DNA of 64,000 bases, from contig NZ_PNYA01000016.1 in the NCBI RefSeq assembly GCF_002879885.1, positions 62,001-126,000 on the forward strand, given 5' to 3'. Source of the DNA: Trinickia dabaoshanensis (GTDB lineage Bacteria; Pseudomonadota; Gammaproteobacteria; Burkholderiales; Burkholderiaceae). The notes under the pieces are model-generated. The model saw only the letters and a list, made by a program, of their open reading frames with translations, searched no databases and was not told the origin of the DNA. This document shows, piece after piece, positions 16,410 through 25,155 of this stretch. How positions within the stretch are numbered: the stretch's first letter is position 1; each line of letters opens with the position of its first letter. The position numbers and the translations under genes were made by a program.

Positions 16410-18908
16410 CTAGCTGGGCAGATACTCCTCCGACCAGCTGTCGCCGACGGCATGTCGCGCCATTAGCATTTCGATCTCCGCATCGCTATATCCGAACTCG
16501 CGTAACACGGCGTGCGTCGACGCGCCGAATTTCTCGGCCGCCAGCAGGGCGCGAATCCGGGCGTGACGGGGGCGGATCGCAAAGGGATCGAGCTGGGTGA
16601 CGCATCGACCGCTTGGATGGTCCGCATAAACGCTGAACGAGTAACTACCGTTGTCGATCCCGGGGCTGCCATCGCAAGGGCGGCTGTTGTGCCGCCGCAG
16701 ATTGACGATGTTGTCCGGCACCGCAGCGGCGATGTTGGCGGCTTGTAACCGGGTCTGCCACGTTTGGGCGGAGGCTGTGTCGAGCGCGGAAGCGAGAAAC
16801 GCGACCGGATCCTCGGCGGCGGCGATGCCGTTCAGGCCGTCCACGCCGTCGAGCTTGCCCAGTTCGCCCTCGCTGATATCCACGTAGATCCAGTTGTCCG
16901 ACGCACGGTAGAAGCGGGACATCGCGGTGAAGCCTTGTGCGTCGCGGCCGGACGGCTCATCGAACGGGCGGCGGCTCGCGTAGTCGTACGAGAACGGAAC
17001 CTGCACAAGGTTGCCGAGCGCTGCGAGGGAGGTTCTGGCGCGCCCGGTTTGCCCCGTTCTGGCCTTGCGGTACAGTGCGGCGGCAACGCCCAGCGCAGCC
17101 GCGAATCCGCACATGACATCGATGGTCCCGACGTGCGCGTGCTCCTCTGGCGTCTGCATGCCGCCACCGAATCGCGCCATGATTCCGGTACACGCCTGGA
17201 TCAAATCGTCGTAGCCGAGATAATTGGTTCGCGGTCCGTGCCGCGGCCCCCCAAAGCAGTCGAGTTGACAAAAGATCACGCCCGGATTGACGGAACGCAG
17301 ACTTGCTTCGTCCAACCCCAGCGGCGCCAATTGACGATCCGGAGCGTTCATGACGATCACGTCGACGGACCGTGCAAGACGGTTGAACACCTCACGCCCA
17401 TCCGGGTGATTCAAATCGACGAGTACGCTCCGTTTGCCGCGGGCGGAAGACATCCCGAAGACCACAGTGTTCCACGGGTCGTAATTCGGAACGACGGGGT
17501 CGAGTTTGATGACGTCGGCGCCAAACCGGCCGAGAAACGATGTTGAATGCGGCCCGGCGATCACATTCGTCAAGTCGAGTACGCGTATCCCTTCGAGCCA
17601 CCCCTTCGAGCGCCCCTCGGACGGCAGCGGAAGTGCGTCGCTCTCCTGCTCGTCCAGAATGGTCACGGCATCCTTGAAGGTCACCGGGCGACGCGATGCG
17701 GGCGAAAGCATGGCTTCGGCGCAGTCCTCGAGCCACGCGACGGGACCGGGCTGTTTCATCGTGCCATATTCGAAGTCTTCGACATCCACGACCAGACCGG
17801 CGCAATTCGCATGATCGTCATGCAGCCACTCCCGCGTGGTGCGATGCGCAGCGCCTGGGAATCCCCCTTCACCGAAAATCTTTTCCCATTGCGCTGCCGT
17901 CTTCGTCAGGAAAACTTCCTTCATGCGCGCCGAAATGCGCTTGGCCCAATGCTCGGGCAACGGGTAGACCCCTAACGAAGCGTCGCCTTCCCATTCGGAA
18001 ATCGGCAGATAGGGATCGTCTACAGTCGGCAATCCGGCCGCCAGCATTTCGTCGTACAGCCCCATCGCCTGCAGGCAGCGCCGCGCGTGCGAGCGGTGCG
18101 AGGGACACACCACGTAAAATTGGCGGCCGTCGGCGCACTCGTACGTGCGGTAGAAGGGATCGAGGTATTCCTGCAGGGCTTCGTACGACAGATCCATCGG
18201 GAGATTTCTCGAGCGACGCCGCTCGATCTCCTTCTCACGCAGTGTCTTGTACCGCTCGGGGTAGTCCGCGATATGGATGGAGTTGTACGAAAGCCCCTCC
18301 ATCACCGCCGAAGCCAGCGGGACCTCGATTTCATCCCCGAGGCCGGTGCGCTGGCGCGCCTGCAGTGCCAGCGCGACTGCGGATACGCCGAGCATCGTGC
18401 CGTAGGCGGAGGCGAGCGGCAGCGGCGAGAAGCTCGGGTTGATGCCCATCAGCACGCGATTCTGTCCCATGTCCGTGAATACGCCGGATGCCGAAGCGAT
18501 GATCGGCTCGGACGCACGCCATTCCCGCCGCAACTGATCGTTGCTGGCGAAACCGGGCATCGAAAGGGTAATGAGCGAAGGGCTTTGCGCGCGCAGCTTC
18601 GCGAAATCGAGGCCAAGTCGCTTCATCACGCCAGGCCGGAAGTTCTCGATGACGACATCCGCGCGCTCTATGAGGCTTTTTGCTTCTTCCAGGCCGCTCG
18701 CGGACTTCAGGTCGAGCCTCAGGCAATGCTTATTGCGGTTCAAAACGGCGTTGGCCGGACTATCCCAAAGCGGCCCATCCGGAGGGTCGACATGAATGAC
18801 GGTAGCGCCGAGATCCGCAAGGATCATTGCTACGGCAGGGCCCGCAATATACTGGCCGAAGTCGATGACTTTCACGCCGCTGAACGGCAGTTGCTTGCTA
18901 TTTCCCAT
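16410..18908 (-). CDS. Tandem class III CoA-transferase (CaiB/BaiF), fused
   Basis: This 832-residue protein is two family III CoA-transferase units in a row; single units are about 400 residues. Unit 1 begins 'GVKVIDFGQYIAGPAVAMILADLGA' and unit 2, near residue 445, 'GIRVLDLTNVIAGPHSTSFLGRFGAD'. The Asp that carries the acyl group in this family is visible in unit 2 ('GTIDVMCGFAAALG'), but unit 1 has 'LASAYGTMLG' at the matching place, so unit 1 may be structural only. It probably attaches CoA to a carboxylic acid derived from the imported substrate. It is the first gene of the operon downstream of a GcvA-like regulator. Confidence 0.88.
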   Translation of the reverse strand: MGNSKQLPFSGVKVIDFGQYIAGPAVAMILADLGATVIHVDPPDGPLWDSPANAVLNRNKHCLRLDLKSASGLEEAKSLIERADVVIENFRPGVMKRLGLDFAKLRAQSPSLITLSMPGFASNDQLRREWRASEPIIASASGVFTDMGQNRVLMGINPSFSPLPLASAYGTMLGVSAVALALQARQRTGLGDEIEVPLASAVMEGLSYNSIHIADYPERYKTLREKEIERRRSRNLPMDLSYEALQEYLDPFYRTYECADGRQFYVVCPSHRSHARRCLQAMGLYDEMLAAGLPTVDDPYLPISEWEGDASLGVYPLPEHWAKRISARMKEVFLTKTAAQWEKIFGEGGFPGAAHRTTREWLHDDHANCAGLVVDVEDFEYGTMKQPGPVAWLEDCAEAMLSPASRRPVTFKDAVTILDEQESDALPLPSEGRSKGWLEGIRVLDLTNVIAGPHSTSFLGRFGADVIKLDPVVPNYDPWNTVVFGMSSARGKRSVLVDLNHPDGREVFNRLARSVDVIVMNAPDRQLAPLGLDEASLRSVNPGVIFCQLDCFGGPRHGPRTNYLGYDDLIQACTGIMARFGGGMQTPEEHAHVGTIDVMCGFAAALGVAAALYRKARTGQTGRARTSLAALGNLVQVPFSYDYASRRPFDEPSGRDAQGFTAMSRFYRASDNWIYVDISEGELGKLDGVDGLNGIAAAEDPVAFLASALDTASAQTWQTRLQAANIAAAVPDNIVNLRRHNSRPCDGSPGIDNGSYSFSVYADHPSGRCVTQLDPFAIRPRHARIRALLAAEKFGASTHAVLREFGYSDAEIEMLMARHAVGDSWSEEYLPS

Positions 18909-19068
18909 AATCTGCCAAGTCGCCTCCAGACCCGTCGCATCGCGCGACCGTCGATCATCACGTTGTAGATAGACCCGTCACCGTCGGTCGTCAGCGTCGA
19001 GACGCCTTTGGGTGACGGTCAAAGTGGATGGAGGCAACTTTCGGCCGGAAGCCATGATGGGTAAAGCA

Positions 19069-19102
19069 ATAAAAAAAACGATGGTGGGGTCGTTTTTTTT
19101 AT
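19069..19102 (-). terminator. Probable terminator after the LysR gene
   Basis: An inverted repeat pairs AAAAAAAACGA (19071-19081) with TCGTTTTTTTT (19090-19100) around an 8-base loop. The stem is A/T-rich with only two G:C pairs, so it is weak, but a T-run lies at the 3' end on both strands. It falls between the LysR gene stop and the CoA-transferase start and would separate the two transcripts. Confidence 0.45.
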
Positions 19103-19178
19103 GCCTAAAGCAAGCCTGCGGAACCGCCGGACGCCACGCCCCGGCGAACCGGCGCAGCCACGCTAGCCCGGCGAGCGA

Positions 19179-20084
19179 TCAGTACCGTGCGTGCGCTTCT
19201 TGGGCTTGCGCACTCAACCACGCGACAAACGCAGCCGCATGCGGGTTAACGATGCTGTGAGGAGAGTAGACCAGGTAGAACGCCTCGCTGGTCGGAAGCC
19301 TACGTTTCAGTGGGGCGATCAGTTGTCCGGAGATCAGCATGTGCTCGACGAGAGACGAACGCGCGAGTGCGACGCCCTGCCCGAGTTCAGCCGCCTTCAA
19401 TGCGGAGATCAGCGTGTCGAATTGCATTCCCTTCGACGAATCGACCCCTGAAGCGCCGGCCTTTTTCAGCCAATATCCCCAGCCCTCTTCGTAACCGAGC
19501 ACATGGAGCAGTTCGTGATGCGCGAGATCCTTGGGTGTCGACAGTGGCGCTTTGGGAGAAGGTAACCCGGGAGCACAGACGGGCAGCAGCGTATCCCACG
19601 TCAGTCGCTCCGCGCGCAGGCCGGTCCATTTGCCGTGGCCGTAGCGGATCTCCAGGTCGGCTTCGACGTCGGTGACGCTACTGTCGCCTCCCCAGATATT
19701 GCTGGTGATGCGCAGATTGACCTCCGGATACCGCTTGCGGAAATCAGGCAGCCGCCACGAGAGCCAGTGCGTGAAAAACACGAGACTCACACGCACGGTC
19801 AGCATCTTCAGGTGTCCTTGACCGAAGATTTCGTCGGTGGCAGCGGCAAGTCGCTCGATCGCTTCATGGACAACCGGCAGATACGCAAGCCCGGCCTCGG
19901 TCAGCTCGATGCCGCGCGGCAGGCGCTTGAATAACGCTGTTCCAAGCTGAGATTCGAGTCCCTTCACCTGCTGGCTCACGGCCGCCTGGGTGAGGCTCAA
20001 CTCGGTCGCGGCGTGCGTGAAACTGAGGTGCCGAGCCGATGATTCGAAAGCGCGTAACCAATTGAGCGGCGGGAGTCTTTTCAT
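19179..20084 (-). CDS. LysR-type regulator, GcvA-like
   Basis: This 301-residue transcriptional regulator starts 'MKRLPPLNWLRAFESSARHLSFTHAATELSLTQAAVSQQ', the typical N-terminal HTH of the GcvA branch, and continues with a periplasmic-binding-like effector domain. The ATG at 20084 is preferred because GcvA homologues begin there; an upstream in-frame start at 20132 adds 16 residues. It lies upstream of, and on the same strand as, the CoA-transferase/ABC/GMC operon, so it is the probable regulator of that operon. Inducer unknown. Confidence 0.9.
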   Translation of the reverse strand: MKRLPPLNWLRAFESSARHLSFTHAATELSLTQAAVSQQVKGLESQLGTALFKRLPRGIELTEAGLAYLPVVHEAIERLAAATDEIFGQGHLKMLTVRVSLVFFTHWLSWRLPDFRKRYPEVNLRITSNIWGGDSSVTDVEADLEIRYGHGKWTGLRAERLTWDTLLPVCAPGLPSPKAPLSTPKDLAHHELLHVLGYEEGWGYWLKKAGASGVDSSKGMQFDTLISALKAAELGQGVALARSSLVEHMLISGQLIAPLKRRLPTSEAFYLVYSPHSIVNPHAAAFVAWLSAQAQEAHARY

Positions 20085-20237
20085 CTTGCGAGTTGTCGTA
20101 GCGGATCGGGCGTAGGCCGGGAATTCGGGCATTGTATTGCGTCGCTCTGAGTAGGCAACAGCTCATGTCGGCCATAACGAGACGTTCGCGCGTTTCTACG
20201 CTGTCGGCTGCACCACTTGCATCGGACTGGCGCGGAC
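20085..20237. other. LysR upstream region, nothing else recognised
   Basis: This stretch upstream of the LysR gene contains no convincing gene. It should carry the LysR promoter. It runs into a regulator remnant at 20238. Confidence 0.35.
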
Positions 20238-20387
20238 AGCATCAAGGCGTTGGCGCGCGAACTCGATCGCGATTACAAGCGCGTGCATGAAGATGTTGCG
20301 ATCTTGGAGGGGGCAGGACCCATTGTTAGGGAAGGCGGCCGTTTGAGCGCGCCGTGGGAAGCGCTGACGGCAGAGGTATCCCTGTAG
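20238..20387 (+). pseudogene. Remnant of HVO_A0114-like winged-HTH DNA-binding protein
   Basis: Fifty codons ending at TAG 20385-20387 encode a coherent C-terminal winged-helix piece: 'SIKALARELDRDYKRVHEDV', then 'LEGAGPIVREGGRLSAPWE' and 'LTAEVSL'. This resembles the small putative DNA-binding proteins often paired with toxin-antitoxin loci. No start codon or N-terminal half is present in frame upstream, and no partner toxin is next to it. It is most likely the leftover end of a deleted gene at the island boundary. Confidence 0.5.
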
Positions 20388-20465
20388 TTGGTGGGGCGAA
20401 GGGCATCGCCAAGCTGCGGTTTTGAGTTCGATATCGGCGCCGTCTGTTTTGACGATGACGCCGGC

Positions 20466-20779
20466 GGATAAACGTCGAAACGTTCTTCAGGAGCCGTTGG
20501 ATCGTCTTGGCGGCTTTGCACGCCCCAGAATATCGCCGGACGCAGGCAAGACGTCGCCGCGATCGGAGCAGCAGCATGGATTGTCTTCAGGCGATGAATC
20601 CTTCGAGAAGCTCCCGCTTCCTACCCCCAATCCTACCCACAAACGTGGGGGCGAATGCCCTAGAGCGCTGAGCGAATGCGGCTGGATCGAGAACCTCAAC
20701 TCCCCCGATAGGCAACGCTGAGCGAGATTTCCTGAGAACCCGCGAGACCGCCTGAGAAGCTTGACTGGCGGAGAGAGGG
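20466..20779. repeat. TRNA-proximal-end repeat of island A
   Basis: About 310 bp align along their length with 31957-32271, the sequence directly beside the tRNA-Ser 3' end. Shared landmarks are 'GATCGTCTTGGCGGCT', 'CCTACCCACAAACG', 'GAGCGAGATTTCCTGAGA' and the final 'GAAGCTTGACTGGCGGAGAG'. The copy ends in TGGCGGAGAGAGGG (20766-20779), the last 14 bases of the tRNA including CCA. It marks the boundary between islands A and B. Confidence 0.7.
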
Positions 20780-20865
20780 TGAGACAAATGCCGGCAGGGA
20801 AGCCGCGCCGGATATGGATTCCATCTTGGCGGCTGAGGCCTACCCACAACTCTACCCACAACCCG
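20766..20865. repeat. Distal attachment-like repeat of island B
   Basis: Starting with the same tRNA-Ser 3' core, this stretch matches 9804-9900 and includes TACCCACAACTCTACCCACAA, a tandem motif of the kind bound by tyrosine integrase arm domains. It shares the core with the preceding repeat, as expected at the junction of two tandem insertions. No gene follows until 21020. Confidence 0.65.
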
Positions 20866-21019
20866 ACGCCTCCGTACCTATGCATAGTCCGCGCGCCAAC
20901 CAACGCCTCGCCTGCGCTGTTGCGCGGCCCCGCCCTCGCCGCGAGTCACTTGACCGGGCCAGCTTTTCGTAAGCGTCGCTCGGCGGGCAGCGCGTAATCG
21001 CGCAAAGCGATAGATCGTG

Positions 21020-21553
21020 TCACAGACCGAGTGCCGCCAACCGGGCGCGGATCGACGCAGCATTCTTGTAGGGAAACGTCACGCGCGTTCCGTTGAGCAC
21101 GCCATCGTAGCCATCACCGAACGCCTTGGTTATAGCCTGTACCGCCTGGAACGTCGTCCGATTGTTCGCATTTTCTAGATGAAGCGCTTTAACTTCGTAA
21201 AAATCTCCCTGAAAATCGGCTGCGGCCGAACCTGATGTCCAACGCGCCAAGACGACTATTTCATTCCGTCGGTAAAAGACCGTGACGATTTCTGGGCCGC
21301 TACCTTCCGCCTCGATCGTTCCTACCGGGACAGCCTCGGCACCGATACATTTCCAGAAGAGTTGTTCGTCAAACACAGTCGCATTCACGTTCCGATCGAT
21401 GCCAGAGGGATAGGTCTTGTGCATTACCACGGAGCAACCTGGACGAATTTGCTTTGCCGACCACGACACATCGCTCTCGGCGGAAATCTGCCCGGAAAAA
21501 GCTGACAGCAAAATTGCAGGAACTAGAAGAATCCCGTTTCTCATGGTGTCCAT
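21020..21553 (-). CDS. Exported protein, probable immunity partner (paralogue 1)
   Basis: This 177-residue protein of no recognised family has an N-terminal signal ('MRNGILLVPAILLSAFSGQISA'), so it should be periplasmic. Its C-terminal part, 'GDGYDGVLNGTRVTFPYKNAASIRARL', resembles 'MDGYQEGEESSFPYKTAGTVRSFF' in the protein at 21891-22508. Both lie just downstream of a peptidoglycan-hydrolase toxin gene on the same strand. That placement and periplasmic targeting fit immunity proteins, but this is inferred. A start at 21544 (three codons later) is equally possible. Confidence 0.6.
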   Translation of the reverse strand: MDTMRNGILLVPAILLSAFSGQISAESDVSWSAKQIRPGCSVVMHKTYPSGIDRNVNATVFDEQLFWKCIGAEAVPVGTIEAEGSGPEIVTVFYRRNEIVVLARWTSGSAAADFQGDFYEVKALHLENANNRTTFQAVQAITKAFGDGYDGVLNGTRVTFPYKNAASIRARLAALGL

Positions 21554-21698
21554 TCGTTCGCGACCGTTACGCGTTTGCCCCATTTAATAGCGTGAAGGCG
21601 TGCTTAGCCAGCCTGCAAAACATTTTAATGCACATTGGTCATGCACGCTCTCCATCGAGAGTTCGCAATCGGATACTGTACAGCCCGAGCCGATCTAG

Positions 21699-21833
21699 TC
21701 ACACGATCGTAGGCGCGTTGAATGCGAGCATCGGCCGTTCGATTTCTGGCACGACTGCTTCCAGCAATCCTGCCCGCTCACATTCGTCGGCACCCAACGC
21801 TCGGCACCACGTGAACAGCAAGTTTGCATTCAT
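21699..21833 (-). CDS. Small orphan open frame, possible gene remnant
   Basis: A 44-residue frame from ATG 21833 reads 'MNANLLFTWCRALGADECER' and on through 'IERPMLAF' to a TGA at 21699. Its composition looks protein-like and it lies on the coding strand between the two putative immunity genes, in a 330-bp stretch that otherwise has no gene. It may be the remains of another small gene. No family recognised; support is weak. Confidence 0.25.
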   Translation of the reverse strand: MNANLLFTWCRALGADECERAGLLEAVVPEIERPMLAFNAPTIV

Positions 21834-21890
21834 CAGTGTTCAATCGCTAGGCGAGCCCGCGGCCCACCGCTCGGCTCGACAAATAGACCA

Positions 21891-22508
21891 TTACTTACAC
21901 TTCGCCTGTTTACATTTGAAAAAGGATCTTACGGTGCCTGCAGTCTTGTACGGAAACGAACTCTCCTCCCCCTCTTGATATCCGTCCATCCCGGTCATTG
22001 CACTGTTATCGACCACGCTCTTATTTTCGATTAGCTTACCCTGGTCGTCCGTTACATATGCGTATACTTGGTAATATTTCCCATACGTCCCGATTCCACG
22101 CGAATTGACATCCCAATGGACAATGGTAAAAATATTTGTCTTTCCTTCAAGATCCATGAAAAATAGAGAATCGACGTTCGGCGCCCCACCTTCTATAGAA
22201 TAATTTGCGAACGTCGTTTTCTCACAACCATTTGCATTCGGCCTATAGATAGACAAGCTTATCGTCTGATCCGCGTCATTTCTTTCGACCGAAACGACCG
22301 AATTTTTGTATATTCTCCCTGCCGAATACACACCCGTGGATGGCGACACAGCCGGGCAGACTGCAGGTTCGGCCGCGCTCGCATAAGCTAGCGAGGCGAA
22401 CGAAAGAAAAACCCAGCATGCGAGGCATTCAAAAAAGCGTTTAATTCGACTCTTGCGGAAGCCCCAAGAGCGGTGCAACTTTATTGTATGCACTAAGTCT
22501 TTCAGCAT
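21891..22508 (-). CDS. Exported protein, probable immunity partner (paralogue 2)
   Basis: This protein of about 205 residues carries a signal-like helix ('CLACWVFLSFASLAYASAAEP'), so it should be periplasmic. It is visibly more A/T-rich than its surroundings, as transferred genes often are. The C-terminal motif 'FPYKTAGTVRSFF' is shared with paralogue 1. Its 5' end overlaps the 3' end of the toxin gene by nearly 70 bp, a tight coupling typical of toxin-immunity pairs. The exact start is uncertain: a TTG at 22478 would give a shorter leader. Confidence 0.6.
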   Translation of the reverse strand: MLKDLVHTIKLHRSWGFRKSRIKRFFECLACWVFLSFASLAYASAAEPAVCPAVSPSTGVYSAGRIYKNSVVSVERNDADQTISLSIYRPNANGCEKTTFANYSIEGGAPNVDSLFFMDLEGKTNIFTIVHWDVNSRGIGTYGKYYQVYAYVTDDQGKLIENKSVVDNSAMTGMDGYQEGEESSFPYKTAGTVRSFFKCKQAKCK

Positions 22509-25155
22509 GTCCATTCTGCCCTCCGTTAATCTGCTGTGTCACTGCCGCCACATCTCCCGCATCTGCTACTGAGTTCACGCCACGATTGACGGCCCAATAC
22601 ACGAATGCAGATTCCACTCCATACTCAAGATCCGAGAGAAGAAGATCTGGATTACTCACAAAATCCTTTGGATCATCGGGAAAACGATGATTGTGTTCCC
22701 TGTTGAATACTTCGTAGTTCGCCTTGAATGTAGTTTGAATAAGACCACGCCCCCTGTACTTGTAGCCATCGCCGCTCGCCTCCGGGCCATTGTGGTACCT
22801 ATCCGCATAAACAAGGTTAGCCAGATTTTCAGGGTTGTGCGCGTAGCGATCGGGGCTAGTCCATAGCGCCGGGCGAAGCTGTCCGAAATTACAAGCTATG
22901 TCGCCGTTTACTATATTAAATTTCGCCGTATGATTCCCATGAGGCGGCAATTTACACCCATAGACTTCCTTCATCCTTCTTTCCGAATAGTCGAGCCTTT
23001 CTTCGACATTCTTGAATTCGCTCTCTACCGCTACTTGGGAAAGGAAGTGCGCAATCCTTCTCGGGGTTGTGACGCCATACCCTTTCGCATATTTATTTAA
23101 ATACGGAAGTATCTGTCGATGATAGTCGACCGATCCGCCCGGATCTACGGCATTCAGCATTTCGAGCGTGATTAGGTCCGCCGGCACCATGAAATTCCCC
23201 ACCAATCCAAGCGGATGGATGTGAAAAACAGTTGCGCTCGAAGGGAAGCCGTCAATGGTTGCCACTTCGTGCCAAAACCGCAACGCCTCGATGCGGGTCT
23301 TTTCGGCTTGCCAAACAGGTAAGCCTGCCTGCATATGCGAATCGAGAGCGTCCCACTTGCTCATATCGCCACCCCATTCGCTCTCGTATTTCACGATCAA
23401 ATGGTCGATGCGATCTGCGAGCCACGGTTTGCCGAGTGCCGCTTTAAGTTCTTGTGCAGTGATCTTTCCGTCGTGTTGCCCCGCCTTGTCAATGGCGTCC
23501 TCCAACTTCTTGACGGTAGCGTCCGACTGGACGCCATTGAAGGCTTCCTCGAAACTCGCGATCTCGTCTGGCGTGCCATCCTGGGCGATGAAGAGTGCGC
23601 GCTGGAACATGTCCGAGACCGGCGCACTCAAGGTGGCGAGATCGAAGCCAGGCCAATCCCAGGGACTCTTCAACTCGACAAGCGGATGCCCGTGGTCGCA
23701 TACCCAGCCATCGATTTGCGCATCGTTTGCATCGGCCACGCTAACGCGATACCACGTCTTGTTCCCACTTTCGGCACACTTTTCGGTCGCATCAGTGTGA
23801 ATGACGCGCGCCCAAGCAGCGGCCTCGCCGCCAGCAGCCGACACGTTCAGCGGGAAGTTTCTCCATGCCTGCCGTACACCAGTACCATGCAGATCCGCGC
23901 GCGAAATCCAGCATGCTTGCCCGGGCAGTGGGTGGCCCGCCGCGTCGACAGCATTGACTTTGCACCAGGGACCGCTACTTGGCGAATCACTGGCCGCCTT
24001 AACCGAACCGCTGACGGACGTGTCCTGTGGCGCAGGCTGAACCAGCTTGGCGCCCGCCGAAATCAGCAGCAGCGTACGGGATTTTGGATCGAGTTGTTGA
24101 GCCCGGGCTCGGCTTCGCGAAATATATTGCGCAAGGTCGTCTCCGGTGAACACCTCTACGTGCAGCAAAGGGCGTTCTCCGAGTTGAGGCGGGAGCGTAT
24201 GGTGCGCGCGCGCTTCTGCAAAGCGTTGGTATTCGCCGAGATAGGCGACAGTCTCGCCGGTGCGGATCCGTCGCGGCTTGGGCAAAACGTAGACCTTATC
24301 CACTGCAAGGGGTTGCGATTCGTGGTGTGCCTGAGCCAAAAAAATCCAGCCCGACGCAGCATTGGCAGACAGCGTATCGCCTTCCTTATACGACGAGATA
24401 TCGCCCGTGACGACGCCGGCTAATTGGCCCCATGCACCATGTCGCTGACCGATCCTAACTTTCGTCCCACGCGCTAGCCATCCCACGGGATTACCGTGCG
24501 CCGAAGGCGAGGACCGCACGCGTAGTCCGAGGGTCGAGTGGTCCGGGTGCCCGTCAGCGTCGAGCCGCGGATCTGACGCACTTGTCCCGATGCTGTACAC
24601 GTCGTCTGTGCCATAGTAGGCCGGCAGTGTTTTGGCGTGACCTTGTTGAGCCGCATGATCTGCGTCGTAGCCTTTCTGCGGCAACGTGTGCATATACAGG
24701 CTGAAGAATGTCAGTATGTCTTGCGCAGGCGGTGTCGCGTTCTGAGGGGCCGGGGCCGGCGCGGCAGGTGAAGGACCATTGGGGCCGGCGGGTTGCGTCG
24801 GAACTGGCGGCAAGACCAACCGGTGGCGCACCAGCGTGAATCCCTTCGAATAGCCGGCCTTGATCCCCCCCGGATAGCTCAATCGCTGGAGTTCGGAATC
24901 GAGTCGAAATGCGACGACTTCCCCGTCGGCAATACACTTCACCCCGCCATCCTGATTGAACCTATCGGCAGTTTCGGCACCGAAATGAATGCCTCCATGC
25001 CATAGTCCGTTTGTGCCAATCGGATAGAAGCCGTCTTGAGCCGCCGCGAGGGCCGCGAGATAGGCTTCGGGCGTAGACGGGCCGTTTGTGCGCTGGAGTG
25101 GAAAGGGATAGGCCCAGCTTTCCACTTTCGATGGCTGCTCTGGTTGTTGTGACAC
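22441..25155 (-). CDS. Multi-domain peptidoglycan hydrolase toxin (M23-like, SH3-like, GH19)
   Basis: This 904-residue protein has no signal peptide. Residues ~40-175 resemble a LytM/M23 peptidase with a changed metal motif ('WHGGIHFGAE', 'LYMHT', 'LLHVEVF'). An SH3-like stretch follows ('LRVRSSPSAHGNPVGWLARGT'), and near 570 a calcium-loop-like 'DGKITAQELKAAL'. The last ~218 residues are a GH19 lysozyme/chitinase-type domain, with 'HFLSQVAVESEF' and 'RGRGLIQTTF'. The GTG start at 25155 has AAGGA upstream. Lack of a signal, the cell-wall target and two exported proteins downstream suggest a secretion-system (type VI-like) antibacterial effector. No VgrG, Hcp or PAAR gene is in the window. Confidence 0.78.
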   Translation of the reverse strand: MSQQPEQPSKVESWAYPFPLQRTNGPSTPEAYLAALAAAQDGFYPIGTNGLWHGGIHFGAETADRFNQDGGVKCIADGEVVAFRLDSELQRLSYPGGIKAGYSKGFTLVRHRLVLPPVPTQPAGPNGPSPAAPAPAPQNATPPAQDILTFFSLYMHTLPQKGYDADHAAQQGHAKTLPAYYGTDDVYSIGTSASDPRLDADGHPDHSTLGLRVRSSPSAHGNPVGWLARGTKVRIGQRHGAWGQLAGVVTGDISSYKEGDTLSANAASGWIFLAQAHHESQPLAVDKVYVLPKPRRIRTGETVAYLGEYQRFAEARAHHTLPPQLGERPLLHVEVFTGDDLAQYISRSRARAQQLDPKSRTLLLISAGAKLVQPAPQDTSVSGSVKAASDSPSSGPWCKVNAVDAAGHPLPGQACWISRADLHGTGVRQAWRNFPLNVSAAGGEAAAWARVIHTDATEKCAESGNKTWYRVSVADANDAQIDGWVCDHGHPLVELKSPWDWPGFDLATLSAPVSDMFQRALFIAQDGTPDEIASFEEAFNGVQSDATVKKLEDAIDKAGQHDGKITAQELKAALGKPWLADRIDHLIVKYESEWGGDMSKWDALDSHMQAGLPVWQAEKTRIEALRFWHEVATIDGFPSSATVFHIHPLGLVGNFMVPADLITLEMLNAVDPGGSVDYHRQILPYLNKYAKGYGVTTPRRIAHFLSQVAVESEFKNVEERLDYSERRMKEVYGCKLPPHGNHTAKFNIVNGDIACNFGQLRPALWTSPDRYAHNPENLANLVYADRYHNGPEASGDGYKYRGRGLIQTTFKANYEVFNREHNHRFPDDPKDFVSNPDLLLSDLEYGVESAFVYWAVNRGVNSVADAGDVAAVTQQINGGQNGHAERLSAYNKVAPLLGLPQESN

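Noticed and set aside
21020-25155. A type VI secretion structural cluster around the toxin
   Set aside because: No VgrG, Hcp, PAAR, TssB/C or ClpV genes are present; at most this is an orphan effector locus.
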